Both the position numbers and the translations under genes were made by a program. The notes under the pieces were generated by a model. The model saw only the letters and a program-made list of their open reading frames with translations. It was not told where the DNA came from and did not search any database. 48,272 bases of DNA from positions 1-48,272 of the forward strand of contig JAIFLU010000066.1 in assembly GCA_020048915.1 (NCBI GenBank), given 5' to 3'. The stretch is from Bacteroidota bacterium (GTDB taxonomy: Bacteria; Bacteroidota; Bacteroidia; Bacteroidales; JAAUTT01). Within the stretch, counting starts at the first letter, position 1, and every line of letters starts with the position of its first letter. Below are positions 8,446 through 17,013 of this stretch, in pieces.

Positions 8446-9921
8446 ATGCAATATATTCTCTCCATCGACCAAAGCACATCTGCTACCAAAGCGGTTCTTT
8501 TCAACAGCAGGGCGCAAATTACTGCCAGTGTATCAAAGGAACACTTACAATATTATCCAAAGCCTGGCTGGGTAGAGCATGACCCTGAAGAGATATTCAC
8601 TAATACTATCGGGGTCATCAACGAAATATCACGCTCCAATCCCGACAAGCGTATCTCTGCTCTGGCCATTACCAATCAGCGCGAAACTGTTGTGGTTTGG
8701 GACTCCTTAACCGGCAAACCGGTTTACAACGCTATAGTTTGGCAGTGCAATCGTGGTGCAGAAAGGTGCAAACACCTTGTCGATAATGGCTGGAATAAAA
8801 TTGTTCGCCAGAAAACAGGACTTCTTATCAATCCCTACTTTTCGGCAACCGGCATTAGCTGGATTCTCGATCATGTAAAAGGAGCAAGAGAGAAGGCTGA
8901 TAAAGGGGAATTGCGTTTTGGCACCATTGACAGCTGGCTAATTTGGAAACTAACCAATGGCAAGGTGCATGCAACCGATCATTCGAATGCAAGCCGTACC
9001 ATGCTTTTCAATATCAATACCCTTGCCTGGGACAATGAAATCATAACCGAATTGGGTATTCCAATGAGTATGGCTCCTATGGTTCAATTTGCCGATGAAA
9101 AATTTGGCTTTACAAATATCAATGGGATTTTAAAAAAGGAAGTTCCCATTACAGGTGTTTTAGGCGACTCTCATGCAGCACTCTTTGGGCAGCTTTGTTT
9201 CGAACCTGGAATGGGGAAGGCAACTTACGGCACAGGCTCATCTATAATGATGAATATTGGCAGTGAACCCCTGGAAAGTCCTGAAGGTTTGGTAACTTCT
9301 GTTGGTTATGGAATGAACGGAACCGTTTCTTATGTATTTGAAGGGAATATTCATTGCACTGGCGCTACTATTAAATGGTTGCAGGACGATTTGCAAATAA
9401 TTGAAAATGCTGCAGAAACCGAAGCCATTGCTCAACAGGTTTCGACAAACGAAGGGGTTTACCTGGTTCCGGCTTTTGCCGGATTGGGCGCACCTTACTG
9501 GAACAGCGAAGCTCGCGCAATAATTTGTGGAATGACCCGCGGTTCGAAAAAAGCGCACATTGTGCGTGCTGCTCTGGAAGCCATTGCATATCAGGTGAAG
9601 GATTTGGTTGACCTAATGATTGCTAAAGCCGGTATTCCGTTAAAAGAATTGCGTGTAGATGGAGGTCCGGTGAAAAATAACTTCCTGATGCAGTTTCAGG
9701 CTGATATGCTTAACGCTACCATTAACCGGAGCAATATTTCGGAAGCATCGGCATTGGGCGTAGCCCTGGTGGCTGGTTTATCTTTGGGAATATGGAAAAC
9801 CCAGGAAGAATTAGGTTCCTTGCGTGTAGGAAACGATTACATCGTTGGGAGCATGGAATCTATAGAAATTGAGCGACTTTATGAAGGATGGAAAGATGCT
9901 GTAAAAAAAACTATAAATTAA
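8446..9921 (+). CDS. FGGY-family carbohydrate kinase, GlpK-like
   Basis: At 491 residues it has the usual FGGY length and two ribonuclease-H-like domains. The ATP/phosphate loop is DQSTSATKAVLF (8-19), where glycerol kinases usually have DQGTTSSRA. Residues matching the glycerol contacts of E. coli GlpK are present: Arg79 and Glu80 (NQRET), Tyr131 (PYFS) and Asp241 (GDSHAALFG), the likely catalytic base. GMGKATYGTGSS and the C-terminal DGGPVKN motif complete the fold. Sequence alone would call it glycerol kinase. Its operon, with an isomerase 27 bp downstream and a transketolase upstream, suggests instead that it phosphorylates a ketose made by that isomerase, as apulose kinase does. Glycerol kinase remains a real alternative. 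Confidence 0.88.
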   Translation: MQYILSIDQSTSATKAVLFNSRAQITASVSKEHLQYYPKPGWVEHDPEEIFTNTIGVINEISRSNPDKRISALAITNQRETVVVWDSLTGKPVYNAIVWQCNRGAERCKHLVDNGWNKIVRQKTGLLINPYFSATGISWILDHVKGAREKADKGELRFGTIDSWLIWKLTNGKVHATDHSNASRTMLFNINTLAWDNEIITELGIPMSMAPMVQFADEKFGFTNINGILKKEVPITGVLGDSHAALFGQLCFEPGMGKATYGTGSSIMMNIGSEPLESPEGLVTSVGYGMNGTVSYVFEGNIHCTGATIKWLQDDLQIIENAAETEAIAQQVSTNEGVYLVPAFAGLGAPYWNSEARAIICGMTRGSKKAHIVRAALEAIAYQVKDLVDLMIAKAGIPLKELRVDGGPVKNNFLMQFQADMLNATINRSNISEASALGVALVAGLSLGIWKTQEELGSLRVGNDYIVGSMESIEIERLYEGWKDAVKKTIN

Positions 9922-9948
9922 AATATCACAACCTAAAAACTACCTAAA

Positions 9949-11370
9949 ATGGCTTACAAACAAAAACTGACTTTCGGGTTGATAGTGGGTACCCGCAATA
10001 TATTCAGCTCAAAACTTGCAGCTGAAGCACGCGAAACCCTGCTGAAAAAAATGGACAAAATGGGATTTGACTATGTAATCCTACCTGCCTCTGAAACGCC
10101 AACCGGCAACATCGAAACGATAAATGATGCTCAGAAATGCGCCAAACTTTTTAGCGACAAGCGAGACAAGATTGATGGAATTATTGTGGTGCTGCCCAAC
10201 TTTGGAGATGAACTTGGCGTGGTAAACACTATAAATATGGCCAAATTAAATGTCCCGGTGCTTGTTCAGGCATGTGACGACGACAACAAAAAAGTGGATG
10301 TTTACAGCCGTCGAGATGCTTTCTGCGGAAAAATTTCGGTATGCAACAACCTGGTTCAATATGGCATTCCATTTACCGACACCACTTTTCATACTTACCC
10401 AATTGACAGTGATGTATTTGAAAACGACTTAAATTATTTTGCAAGCGTTTGTCGGGTTGTAAACGGCTTATCAAATGCCCGGATTGGTGCAATCGGCAGT
10501 CGCCCGGGTGCATTCCAAACCATGAGGGCAAGCGAAAAACTGTTACAGGCATCGGGCATTACCGTTCTTCCGGTCGACTTGTCGGAAATTTTTGGTGCTG
10601 CCGAAAAAATCGCTGCTACAGACATTCAGCTAATAAAGAAAATAGAGGAAATAAAGGCTTACGGAAGAATACCATCCCGTATTAAAGAGGATAAAATTTT
10701 ACGACAAGCCCGATTTGGAGTAGCGGTTGAAAAATGGATTGATGATAATGGCATCGACGCGACAGCCATACAGTGCTGGGAATCGATACAAAAAAACTAT
10801 GGCTGCGCTTCATGTCTTACCATGAGTATGCTGGGCGAGAAATTTATGCCAAGTGCCTGTGAGGTTGATATTGCCGGTGTAGTTTCTATGTATGCACTGC
10901 TGCTGGCTTCAGGAAATCCACCTGCATTGCTCGATTGGAACAACAACTTTGGTGCTGACCGAAATATGTGCGTTTGCACACATTGCAGCAACTACCCTAA
11001 AAGTTTTATGAAAAACGATATCGAAATTTCTACGCTCGACATCCTGGGTACAGTGCTTGGGCACGAGGATACTTTCGGAGCCATTAAAGGGAAAGTAGCC
11101 GAAGGGCCATTCTCTTTTTTCAGGATTTCGACAAACGATGTAATGGGAACTATACAGGCTTATGTTGGAGAAGGTGAGTTTACCGCTGACCCATATGGAA
11201 TGGATGGTGGTATTGCGGTTTCGCGCGTTGAAAACCTGCAGAAATTGCTGAAGTTCATCTGTAAAAACGGATTTGAACATCACGTTGCCATGAGTCGCGG
11301 ATTATTTGCCGGAGCTATAGAAGAAGCTGTAGATAATTATATGGGATGGGATTTGTACCGCCATGAATAA
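9949..11370 (+). CDS. L-fucose/D-arabinose isomerase-family protein
   Basis: At 473 residues it is shorter than E. coli FucI (about 590) but has the same organisation. Candidate metal ligands are Glu278 (QCWES), Glu305/Asp307 (SACEVDIAG) and a C-terminal His pair in GFEHHVAMSRG. Cysteine-rich surroundings (YGCASCL, MCVCTHCSNYP) are also seen in many family members. FucI-fold enzymes interconvert aldoses and ketoses with a divalent metal, usually Mn2+. No signal peptide is present, so it is cytoplasmic. Between the FGGY kinase and two secreted proteins, it would make the ketose that the kinase phosphorylates. The substrate is not readable from sequence; L-fucose and D-arabinose are textbook cases, while the operon would also fit a branched pentose. 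Confidence 0.85.
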   Translation: MAYKQKLTFGLIVGTRNIFSSKLAAEARETLLKKMDKMGFDYVILPASETPTGNIETINDAQKCAKLFSDKRDKIDGIIVVLPNFGDELGVVNTINMAKLNVPVLVQACDDDNKKVDVYSRRDAFCGKISVCNNLVQYGIPFTDTTFHTYPIDSDVFENDLNYFASVCRVVNGLSNARIGAIGSRPGAFQTMRASEKLLQASGITVLPVDLSEIFGAAEKIAATDIQLIKKIEEIKAYGRIPSRIKEDKILRQARFGVAVEKWIDDNGIDATAIQCWESIQKNYGCASCLTMSMLGEKFMPSACEVDIAGVVSMYALLLASGNPPALLDWNNNFGADRNMCVCTHCSNYPKSFMKNDIEISTLDILGTVLGHEDTFGAIKGKVAEGPFSFFRISTNDVMGTIQAYVGEGEFTADPYGMDGGIAVSRVENLQKLLKFICKNGFEHHVAMSRGLFAGAIEEAVDNYMGWDLYRHE

Positions 11371-11418
11371 CGGGTAGATATCTAAACCATTCAGTTAACT
11401 AATTTTTAAACAATTATT

Positions 11419-12114
11419 ATGAGAACTGCAACATGTTTCTTTTTTTTGCTTATGCTTTTGTCTTGCAGGCAATCGGTTAATGATCCTGACTTAGTTGCCT
11501 GGTGGTCATTCGAAAATGCGACCATGACTATGGTACCTGACCTGTCTGGACATTCATTAAATGCTGTAAACAAGGGAGCTATACCGGTTGAAGGTAAAAT
11601 CGGTATGGCGCTTCAGTTTGATGGTACGTCTGTTTTACAAGTGGATTATCAACCCATTTTGGATGATTTCCGGAATGGAATAACCGTAATGGCATGGATA
11701 AAAAAAGACACCGCTTCGCATTGGAATACAATTGTTTCAAGAGAAATTGGAAATAGCTGGTCGGAGTATATGGGGTTGGCAATTTATAAAAATCAAGCGC
11801 TCTTTTCAATTGATCAGGATGGAACTAACTATAAGAATGTTACAGATGATAAACTTATTCAACCAGATGTATGGTATCATTTGGCCGGGACTTTCGACAC
11901 CGATACTTTTAAAATTTATGTTAATGGAAAACTAATCAAAACAGAGTTCAGTAAAGGACATTTCAGGTTCTCAGATAAAAACCCATTGTTGATTGGCGGG
12001 AATTCAAACAATCAGAATAAGTCGTTACTCGATTGTTTTAAAGGGATCCTCGATGAGGTTCGGATCTACAAAAGAGCATTATCTTTATCCGAGATCAATA
12101 AACGTATGAACTAA
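11419..12114 (+). CDS. LamG-domain (concanavalin-A-like) lipoprotein
   Basis: The 231-residue protein starts with a short lipoprotein signal (FFFLLMLLSC, Cys as the lipidated residue). It then consists of one laminin-G-like jelly roll: LVAWWSFENATMTMVPDLSGHSL, GKIGMALQFDG, ITVMAWIKK, WYHLAGTFDTDTFKIYVNGK and LDEVRIYKRALSLSEI, all standard LamG-3 signposts. Such domains bind glycans and often accompany hydrolases at the cell surface. No catalytic motif is visible. It lies 48 bp after the isomerase gene and 19 bp before the propeller gene, at the 3' part of the operon, so a glycan-binding helper role is likely. Confidence 0.85.
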   Translation: MRTATCFFFLLMLLSCRQSVNDPDLVAWWSFENATMTMVPDLSGHSLNAVNKGAIPVEGKIGMALQFDGTSVLQVDYQPILDDFRNGITVMAWIKKDTASHWNTIVSREIGNSWSEYMGLAIYKNQALFSIDQDGTNYKNVTDDKLIQPDVWYHLAGTFDTDTFKIYVNGKLIKTEFSKGHFRFSDKNPLLIGGNSNNQNKSLLDCFKGILDEVRIYKRALSLSEINKRMN

Positions 12115-12133
12115 CCCCTGAAAAACTACTTGT

Positions 12134-13429
12134 ATGAAACCTTTCAAAAATTATTTTTTCGTTTTTCAACTAGCACTTTTTCTGTCTTTTGTAATTCAAC
12201 CGGTAAAATCGCAACAAATTAATTGGACGCATTTTCGTGGAACTGATTTGAATGGAATTTCAGCCGACCAAACGGCTCCCATCTTGTGGAACGATTCGAC
12301 GAATATCGTCTGGAAAACAAATATTCAGGGAAGCGGATGGTCGTCTCCCGTTGTATTTGGCAATCAGGTTTGGGTTACTTCTGCAAGCGACGACGGGAAG
12401 CAAATGTCGGGCATATGTCTTGATTTCATTTCAGGGAAACAAATTTATAACATCGATCTTTTTCAGCCCGATTCCACATATCCAAAGCATTCGATCAACA
12501 CCTTTGCCACGCCAACGCCTTGTATCGAAAACGGATATGTGTACTTTCATTTTGGAACATATGGAACAACTTGTGTTGATACCAACAATGGAAAGGTAGT
12601 TTGGAAAAGGACTGATCTGAATTGCGATCATGTTCAGGGCCCAGGCTCTTCGCCCATTCTCTATAAAAATCGTATCATTTTGCATATCGAAGGGGTAGAT
12701 GTTCAGTACCTTATTGCACTGGATAAAAACACTGGTGAAACGGTTTGGAAGACAAATCGTCCGACAGAAGTTTATGAAAAATTGACGCCAATTGGAAAAA
12801 AAGCGTACATCACACCTATTATTGTAAATGTGAATGGCAAGGATTTACTTATATCAAATGGATCTGCCGTTTGCATAGCTTACAATCCCGAAAATGGAGA
12901 GGAAGTATGGAGGTTTGTTGAGGGTGAGGATTCAACCATTGCCATGCCTTTTGCTGAAAGTGGAATTGTTTATTTTTATCCAGGTTTTGTAACATCCTCC
13001 GATGGAGAAAAGTATGCAGAATTACTTTCCGTAAATCCCGGGGGGAAAGGTGATATCACCAAAACCAGTGTACTCTGGCGGTTTAAATCACCAATCTTGC
13101 AATTGCTTACACCATTAATCAAAGATGGACTTATTTATCTAATCGACACCCGAAATGTGCTTTTTTGTCTCGATGCCAAAACAGGACAAGAGGTTTATTC
13201 AAAAAAGTTGAAACAGAAATATAACTCGTCGCCAATTTATGCCGGAGGAACTATTTATTTCACATCGGTTAAAGGTGAAACTTTGGTTCTAAAAGCAGGG
13301 AATAAGCTCCATGTTTTAGCTGAAAACAAATTGCCCGGCGAAGTTTATGCGACTCCAGCTATTTTAAGGAATTCGATCCTGATTAGAACTGATAAACAAC
13401 TTTACCGGATAGGAATGAAACATCCATGA
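12134..13429 (+). CDS. Secreted PQQ-type beta-propeller protein
   Basis: A Sec signal peptide (FQLALFLSFVIQPVKSQ) is followed by HFRGTDLNGIS, the usual opening of BamB-like PQQ propellers. A series of blades follows, each with a hydrophobic strand and a G-x-x-x-W or L-D-x-x-T-G turn (ALDKNTGETVWKT, YNPENGEEVWRF, CLDAKTGQEVYSKK). The family name comes from quinoprotein dehydrogenases, but I see no adjacent cysteine pair or other sign of a bound quinone. Binding or scaffolding is therefore as likely as redox chemistry. It is the last gene before a 247-bp spacer and probably closes the sugar operon. Confidence 0.82.
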   Translation: MKPFKNYFFVFQLALFLSFVIQPVKSQQINWTHFRGTDLNGISADQTAPILWNDSTNIVWKTNIQGSGWSSPVVFGNQVWVTSASDDGKQMSGICLDFISGKQIYNIDLFQPDSTYPKHSINTFATPTPCIENGYVYFHFGTYGTTCVDTNNGKVVWKRTDLNCDHVQGPGSSPILYKNRIILHIEGVDVQYLIALDKNTGETVWKTNRPTEVYEKLTPIGKKAYITPIIVNVNGKDLLISNGSAVCIAYNPENGEEVWRFVEGEDSTIAMPFAESGIVYFYPGFVTSSDGEKYAELLSVNPGGKGDITKTSVLWRFKSPILQLLTPLIKDGLIYLIDTRNVLFCLDAKTGQEVYSKKLKQKYNSSPIYAGGTIYFTSVKGETLVLKAGNKLHVLAENKLPGEVYATPAILRNSILIRTDKQLYRIGMKHP

Positions 13430-13479
13430 CATATCATTTTTGTTGCACAAAGACATGATTATGGTTCCGATCCGCGATA

Positions 13480-13497
13480 ACTATCGGGACTATCGGG
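13480..13497 (+). repeat. 9-bp tandem repeat in the spacer before hexokinase
   Basis: ACTATCGGG is repeated twice head to tail in the 247-bp spacer 13430-13676, next to CGATA-AC-TATCG, a small inverted repeat. It looks like a decayed repeat remnant. No clear promoter or terminator was found in this spacer. Confidence 0.4.
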
Positions 13498-13676
13498 ATT
13501 CCAACTGACCTGAAAAAGTATTTATCTGATAACCTTATGGGTAGAGTCAAATAAGTAAAAGTTTAGGTGTGTTATTAAGAGATTTTACCTTAAAGGGATA
13601 ATTATAAATACCTGAAAATTTTGAGGATAACATCAATTAGAATTTTAATTCCTAAACTCACGATAAACTAAACGTT

Positions 13677-14954
13677 ATGAATTCTGTTGAAAAATTTCTT
13701 GATGACCACAAATTGCTTGCTTCAACTTTTTCTATGCAAAGCCTGGTTGATGATTTTAATGTTGAAATGTTAAATGGTCTGCAGGGAAAAGATAGTTCAC
13801 TGCGCATGATTCCTACTTATATTGAAGCTGATAATGAATTTGCCACTGAAGTTCCTGTTGTTGCTATTGATGCCGGCGGTACAAATTTTAGGGCAGCTTT
13901 GACGAAGTTTAATAAGCATGGAAAGCTGGTAATTTCCGATGTCCAAAATTTTCGGATGCCAGGTATTGATGGGGAGGTGACAATAGCAGAATTCTTTAAA
14001 ATAATTGTCGGATACATTCAAAACTATGCTGAAAAGGCTGAACGCATTGGTTTCTGTTTTTCATATCCTACTGAAATAATGAAGAATAAGGATGGTGTAT
14101 TGCTTCAGTTTTGTAAAGAAGTTCAAGCGCCAGAGGTTGTTGGCCAGTTAATTGGGCAAAACTTACTTGAAGCATTGGGAATGCCATCTAAACCCATTGT
14201 ATTGTTAAATGATACTGTTGCAACACTTCTCGCCGGAAAATCTGCTTCATTTGGTAAATCATACGATTCATTTATTGGTTTTATTTTGGGAACGGGCACA
14301 AATACCTGTTATATCGAAAGTAATGAGGAGCTTATAAAAGTTAATGGTTTAAATGTCACTTATAGTCAGATAGTAAATATCGAATCCGGGAATTTTAGTA
14401 AAGCTCCAAGAACTGACATCGATTTGATTTTCGATAGCAAAACAAGTAATCCCGGCAATTATACTTTCGAGAAAATGTTTTCGGGGGGATATTTAGGTGG
14501 GTTATGCCTAACTGCCTTAAAAACTGCCGGGCAGGAAAATGTCTTTTCACCAGAATCGCGGCAAATACATGACATAAAAGAACTATCAACAGAAGTTGTA
14601 AATAATTATCTAATAGGTCATGCTTCGGAAAATGTGCTGGAGCGTATCTTTTCCAATGTTAATGATGCCCAAAATTGCAGAAGGATAATTGAGGCGTTAA
14701 TCGAACGTGCTGCCAAACTTGCAGCATCTAATATAGCTGCGGTAATTTTAAAAACCAACAAGGGTAAATCGATAGAGAAACCAATTTTGATTACCGTTGA
14801 AGGTACTACATTTTACAAACTCAATAAATTAAAGGATCAATTTGAATATTTCCTGGACAATTATTTATCAGGAGAAAAAAAACGATATTTTAAGCTAACT
14901 CAGGTGGAACAATCAAGTTTGACTGGTGCAGCCTTAGCAGCTTTAATTGAATAG
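13677..14954 (+). CDS. Eukaryotic-type hexokinase
   Basis: The 425-residue protein is of the hexokinase PF00349/PF03727 type rather than the bacterial ROK type. Phosphate-1 loop is AIDAGGTNFRA (64-73), the sugar-binding segment contains GFCFSYPTE (125-133), and the catalytic Asp is Asp179 in LLNDTVATLLAG. GFILGTGTN (201-209) is the phosphate-2/adenosine region. It phosphorylates cytoplasmic hexoses such as glucose or mannose with ATP. It stands 36 bp before the GH130 gene, an arrangement that makes sense: the phosphorylase gives one sugar phosphate and one free hexose, and the hexokinase activates the free one. No signal peptide is present. Confidence 0.9.
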   Translation: MNSVEKFLDDHKLLASTFSMQSLVDDFNVEMLNGLQGKDSSLRMIPTYIEADNEFATEVPVVAIDAGGTNFRAALTKFNKHGKLVISDVQNFRMPGIDGEVTIAEFFKIIVGYIQNYAEKAERIGFCFSYPTEIMKNKDGVLLQFCKEVQAPEVVGQLIGQNLLEALGMPSKPIVLLNDTVATLLAGKSASFGKSYDSFIGFILGTGTNTCYIESNEELIKVNGLNVTYSQIVNIESGNFSKAPRTDIDLIFDSKTSNPGNYTFEKMFSGGYLGGLCLTALKTAGQENVFSPESRQIHDIKELSTEVVNNYLIGHASENVLERIFSNVNDAQNCRRIIEALIERAAKLAASNIAAVILKTNKGKSIEKPILITVEGTTFYKLNKLKDQFEYFLDNYLSGEKKRYFKLTQVEQSSLTGAALAALIE

Positions 14955-14990
14955 CCAATTTAGTAAAAATGCTTTTAAAATTTTAGAACT

Positions 14991-15923
14991 ATGATTTTTC
15001 CTAAGGTCGAAATAATTCAGCGATATGCTCATAATCCCATTATTACAGTAAGCGATTTGCCATGTCGAAGCAATTCGGTTTTCAATTCCGGTTGCATAAA
15101 GGAGAATGGAAGATATATCATGATGCTGCGAATCGAAGACGTTGATGGCTCACAGCATTTTAGGATGGCTTACAGTTTAGATGGGATTAAATTTGAGATA
15201 TCCAATAATCCTGTAGAAATTCCTCCCAGTGAAAACGAAAATTATTTCGAGCTGCTATGTTACGATCCCCGGATAACTCCGCTGGAAGGTTCTTATTACA
15301 TTTGTTATGCGGCTCATGGTAGCAAAGGAGTTAGGGTAAGTATTATCAAGACATCCGATTTTATTAAGTTCGAAAGAGTGTGTTATGCAACTCAGCCCGA
15401 TAACAGAAATGGAGTTCTATTCCCAGAAAAAATTAACGGGAAATATGTTTTACTCAACAGGCCTACCATGGCATACGGTCAGGGTGGCAAAGGAGATATG
15501 TGGGTTAGTTATTCTCCTGATCTCATTCATTGGGGCGATCACCGGCTCGTAGCAGAAACCCGGCCAGAACGATGGGATGGGCATAAATTAGGAGCTGGCC
15601 CAGTGCCGATTAAAACTACGGAAGGATGGCTATTACTATATCATGGAGTTTATGAAAGGTGTAACGGATTAGTCTACCGAACCGGGGTTATGTTACTCGA
15701 TTTGGACGACCCCTCAAAAGTTATTGCCCGCAGCAATGGATATATTCTTGGTCCAAAAGAAACATACGAACGTATAGGCGATGTTGATAATTGTATTTTT
15801 GTTACCGGCAATGTAGTTGAAGACGATGGTACTGTTAAAATATACTATGGTGGCGCAGACACGGTTATGTGCCTCGCCTTTGCCAAACTTGACGACCTGA
15901 TTTACGCTGCCAGGAATTACTAA
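14991..15923 (+). CDS. GH130-family beta-mannoside phosphorylase or hydrolase
   Basis: The 310-residue five-bladed propeller shows GH130 signposts: FNSGCIKENGRYIMMLRIED near the start, CYDPRITPLEGSYYICYAAH, GVLFPEKINGKYVLLNRP, WDGHKLGAGPVPIKTTEGWLLLYHGV and the C-terminal KIYYGGADTVMCLA. Most GH130 members cleave beta-1,4- or beta-1,2-mannosides with phosphate to give mannose 1-phosphate; a subset hydrolyses. There is no signal peptide, so it acts in the cytoplasm on imported oligosaccharides. The hexokinase gene is directly upstream. A GH5 mannanase-like enzyme is encoded on the other strand at 23508-25013, which could supply mannooligosaccharides. The subfamily cannot be settled by eye. Confidence 0.87.
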   Translation: MIFPKVEIIQRYAHNPIITVSDLPCRSNSVFNSGCIKENGRYIMMLRIEDVDGSQHFRMAYSLDGIKFEISNNPVEIPPSENENYFELLCYDPRITPLEGSYYICYAAHGSKGVRVSIIKTSDFIKFERVCYATQPDNRNGVLFPEKINGKYVLLNRPTMAYGQGGKGDMWVSYSPDLIHWGDHRLVAETRPERWDGHKLGAGPVPIKTTEGWLLLYHGVYERCNGLVYRTGVMLLDLDDPSKVIARSNGYILGPKETYERIGDVDNCIFVTGNVVEDDGTVKIYYGGADTVMCLAFAKLDDLIYAARNY

Positions 15924-15951
15924 GCATTAATTTAAAAAAAATGAAAAGAAA

Positions 15952-16131
15952 AAAATTACCGGACCGCAGGTGAAGGCTTTTTGGTATAATCCTCGTGAAG
16001 GAAAAACAGAGGAGATAGGAGAATTTGAAAACAAAGGCTTCCATACATTTACACCGCCTTCTTCCGGAAAAGACAACGATTGGTTATTGGTGCTCAATGA
16101 CCTGACCACTCATTTATCAAAATTCGAATAA
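15952..16131 (+). pseudogene. 3' remnant of an apiosidase-like gene (collagen-binding-type C-terminal domain)
   Basis: Starting about 28 bp after the GH130 stop, one frame reads KITGPQVKAFWYNPREGK, then EIGEFENKGFHTFTPP and DNDWLLVLND before a stop at 16129-16131. This is the characteristic end of DUF4038 proteins carrying the putative collagen-binding domain (Trp-Tyr-Asn-Pro-Arg, then Phe-x-Pro-Pro, then Asp-Trp-Leu-Leu-Val-Leu-Asp/Asn). The upstream TIM barrel is missing; an ATG at 15941 is in a different frame and soon stops. It is best read as the leftover of a deleted glycosidase gene. Confidence 0.7.
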
Positions 16132-16290
16132 TAATTTAATGATGAAAACATAATTATAACCGCCAAATGGCATGCAACATAATAGCCTGGCTAATTTGGT
16201 TTTTGTCAAAAATTTAGAGGTTGCCTGCCCTGTTATGAGCAGACAGGATATCAATCTCCTGGTCGAAGAAGCTTACAATTGCCCGATTTT

Positions 16291-17010
16291 TTATGGTTTC
16301 TTAAACACATACTTTATTACATTGGAAGGTTTTCCGAGAAATTCCTTATAAGTCGCAGAGTAACATTGTCCGAGGACTTCGGGATAGACCCTAAAATGGA
16401 GCGTGTTGTATCGGGAAGAATTAAAAAGGTGATATGCGACTCTGCCTATTATTAATCCATCTTTGAGAGATATTGAATTTCCACAGGCTAAGTCCTTAAA
16501 CGTATCTTTTGAAACATCAGATGTTTCGCTTCCAAAGCAACGGAAACAATATATTCCATGCATAGGCATTTTCGAGGCTCCGCTTATTGAACCATAAAAA
16601 AACAGTTCTGAATATACCGGATCAAAGTTTATGCTGTCCAGATGAATTTCATACTTCGGTATTTCATAGAGGGTGAAATCTTGTATGGTGGGACTAAAAC
16701 CTCCTACATGATTAATAACAATGTTTGTTTTCGAAAAATAGCCTTCCTTTAGAAAGCTAAGGTTGTAATTTCCATATGAAACATCTTTGAATTCATACTC
16801 TCCATTGAGATTCGTTGTTGTTTGTTTTGATGTCCTTTCGTTTTCGATGGTAAGCGAAATGCCCGACTTATTCTGATTAAACCCATCAATATCTTCGAGT
16901 AATAGCATACCGGTAATGTTGCCTTTCAGTAATTGCTTTTCATCCTTCTTATCGCATGAAAAACATACACTTAGTGTTATAATTATCAAAATATTTCCAA
17001 TCTTGTCCAT
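16291..17010 (-). CDS. Lipoprotein with carboxypeptidase-regulatory-like domain (tandem copy 3)
   Basis: The 239-residue product has a lipoprotein signal ending in CFSC. A beta-sandwich of carboxypeptidase-regulatory type follows, with TTNLNGEYEFKDVSYGNYNLSFLKEGY, the typical pattern of N-G-x-Y/F followed by G-x-Y-x-L-x-F-x-K-x-G-Y. The C-terminal ~110 residues are not recognised. It starts 3 bp after the stop of the preceding gene and shares its layout with the two genes upstream, so the three form one transcript of diverged paralogues. The export signal places it in the envelope, possibly at the surface. Function unknown; such domains usually act as rigid beta-modules for adhesion or binding. 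Confidence 0.75.
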   Translation of the reverse strand: MDKIGNILIIITLSVCFSCDKKDEKQLLKGNITGMLLLEDIDGFNQNKSGISLTIENERTSKQTTTNLNGEYEFKDVSYGNYNLSFLKEGYFSKTNIVINHVGGFSPTIQDFTLYEIPKYEIHLDSINFDPVYSELFFYGSISGASKMPMHGIYCFRCFGSETSDVSKDTFKDLACGNSISLKDGLIIGRVAYHLFNSSRYNTLHFRVYPEVLGQCYSATYKEFLGKPSNVIKYVFKKP

Positions 17011-17013
17011 AAG

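Noticed and set aside
3504-11370. Sulfoquinovose breakdown through a transketolase (sulfo-TK) route
   Set aside because: That pathway also uses a split transketolase but needs no FGGY kinase, and no sulfosugar isomerase, sulfonate exporter or sulfoquinovosidase is seen.
16172-16351. 59-residue plus-strand frame between the pseudogene and the lipoprotein cluster (LANLVFVKNLEVACPVMSRQ near its start)
   Set aside because: It reads somewhat like protein but matches no family I know, and its end overlaps the 3' end of the convergent lipoprotein gene. It could be a second relic; support is too weak to call a gene.
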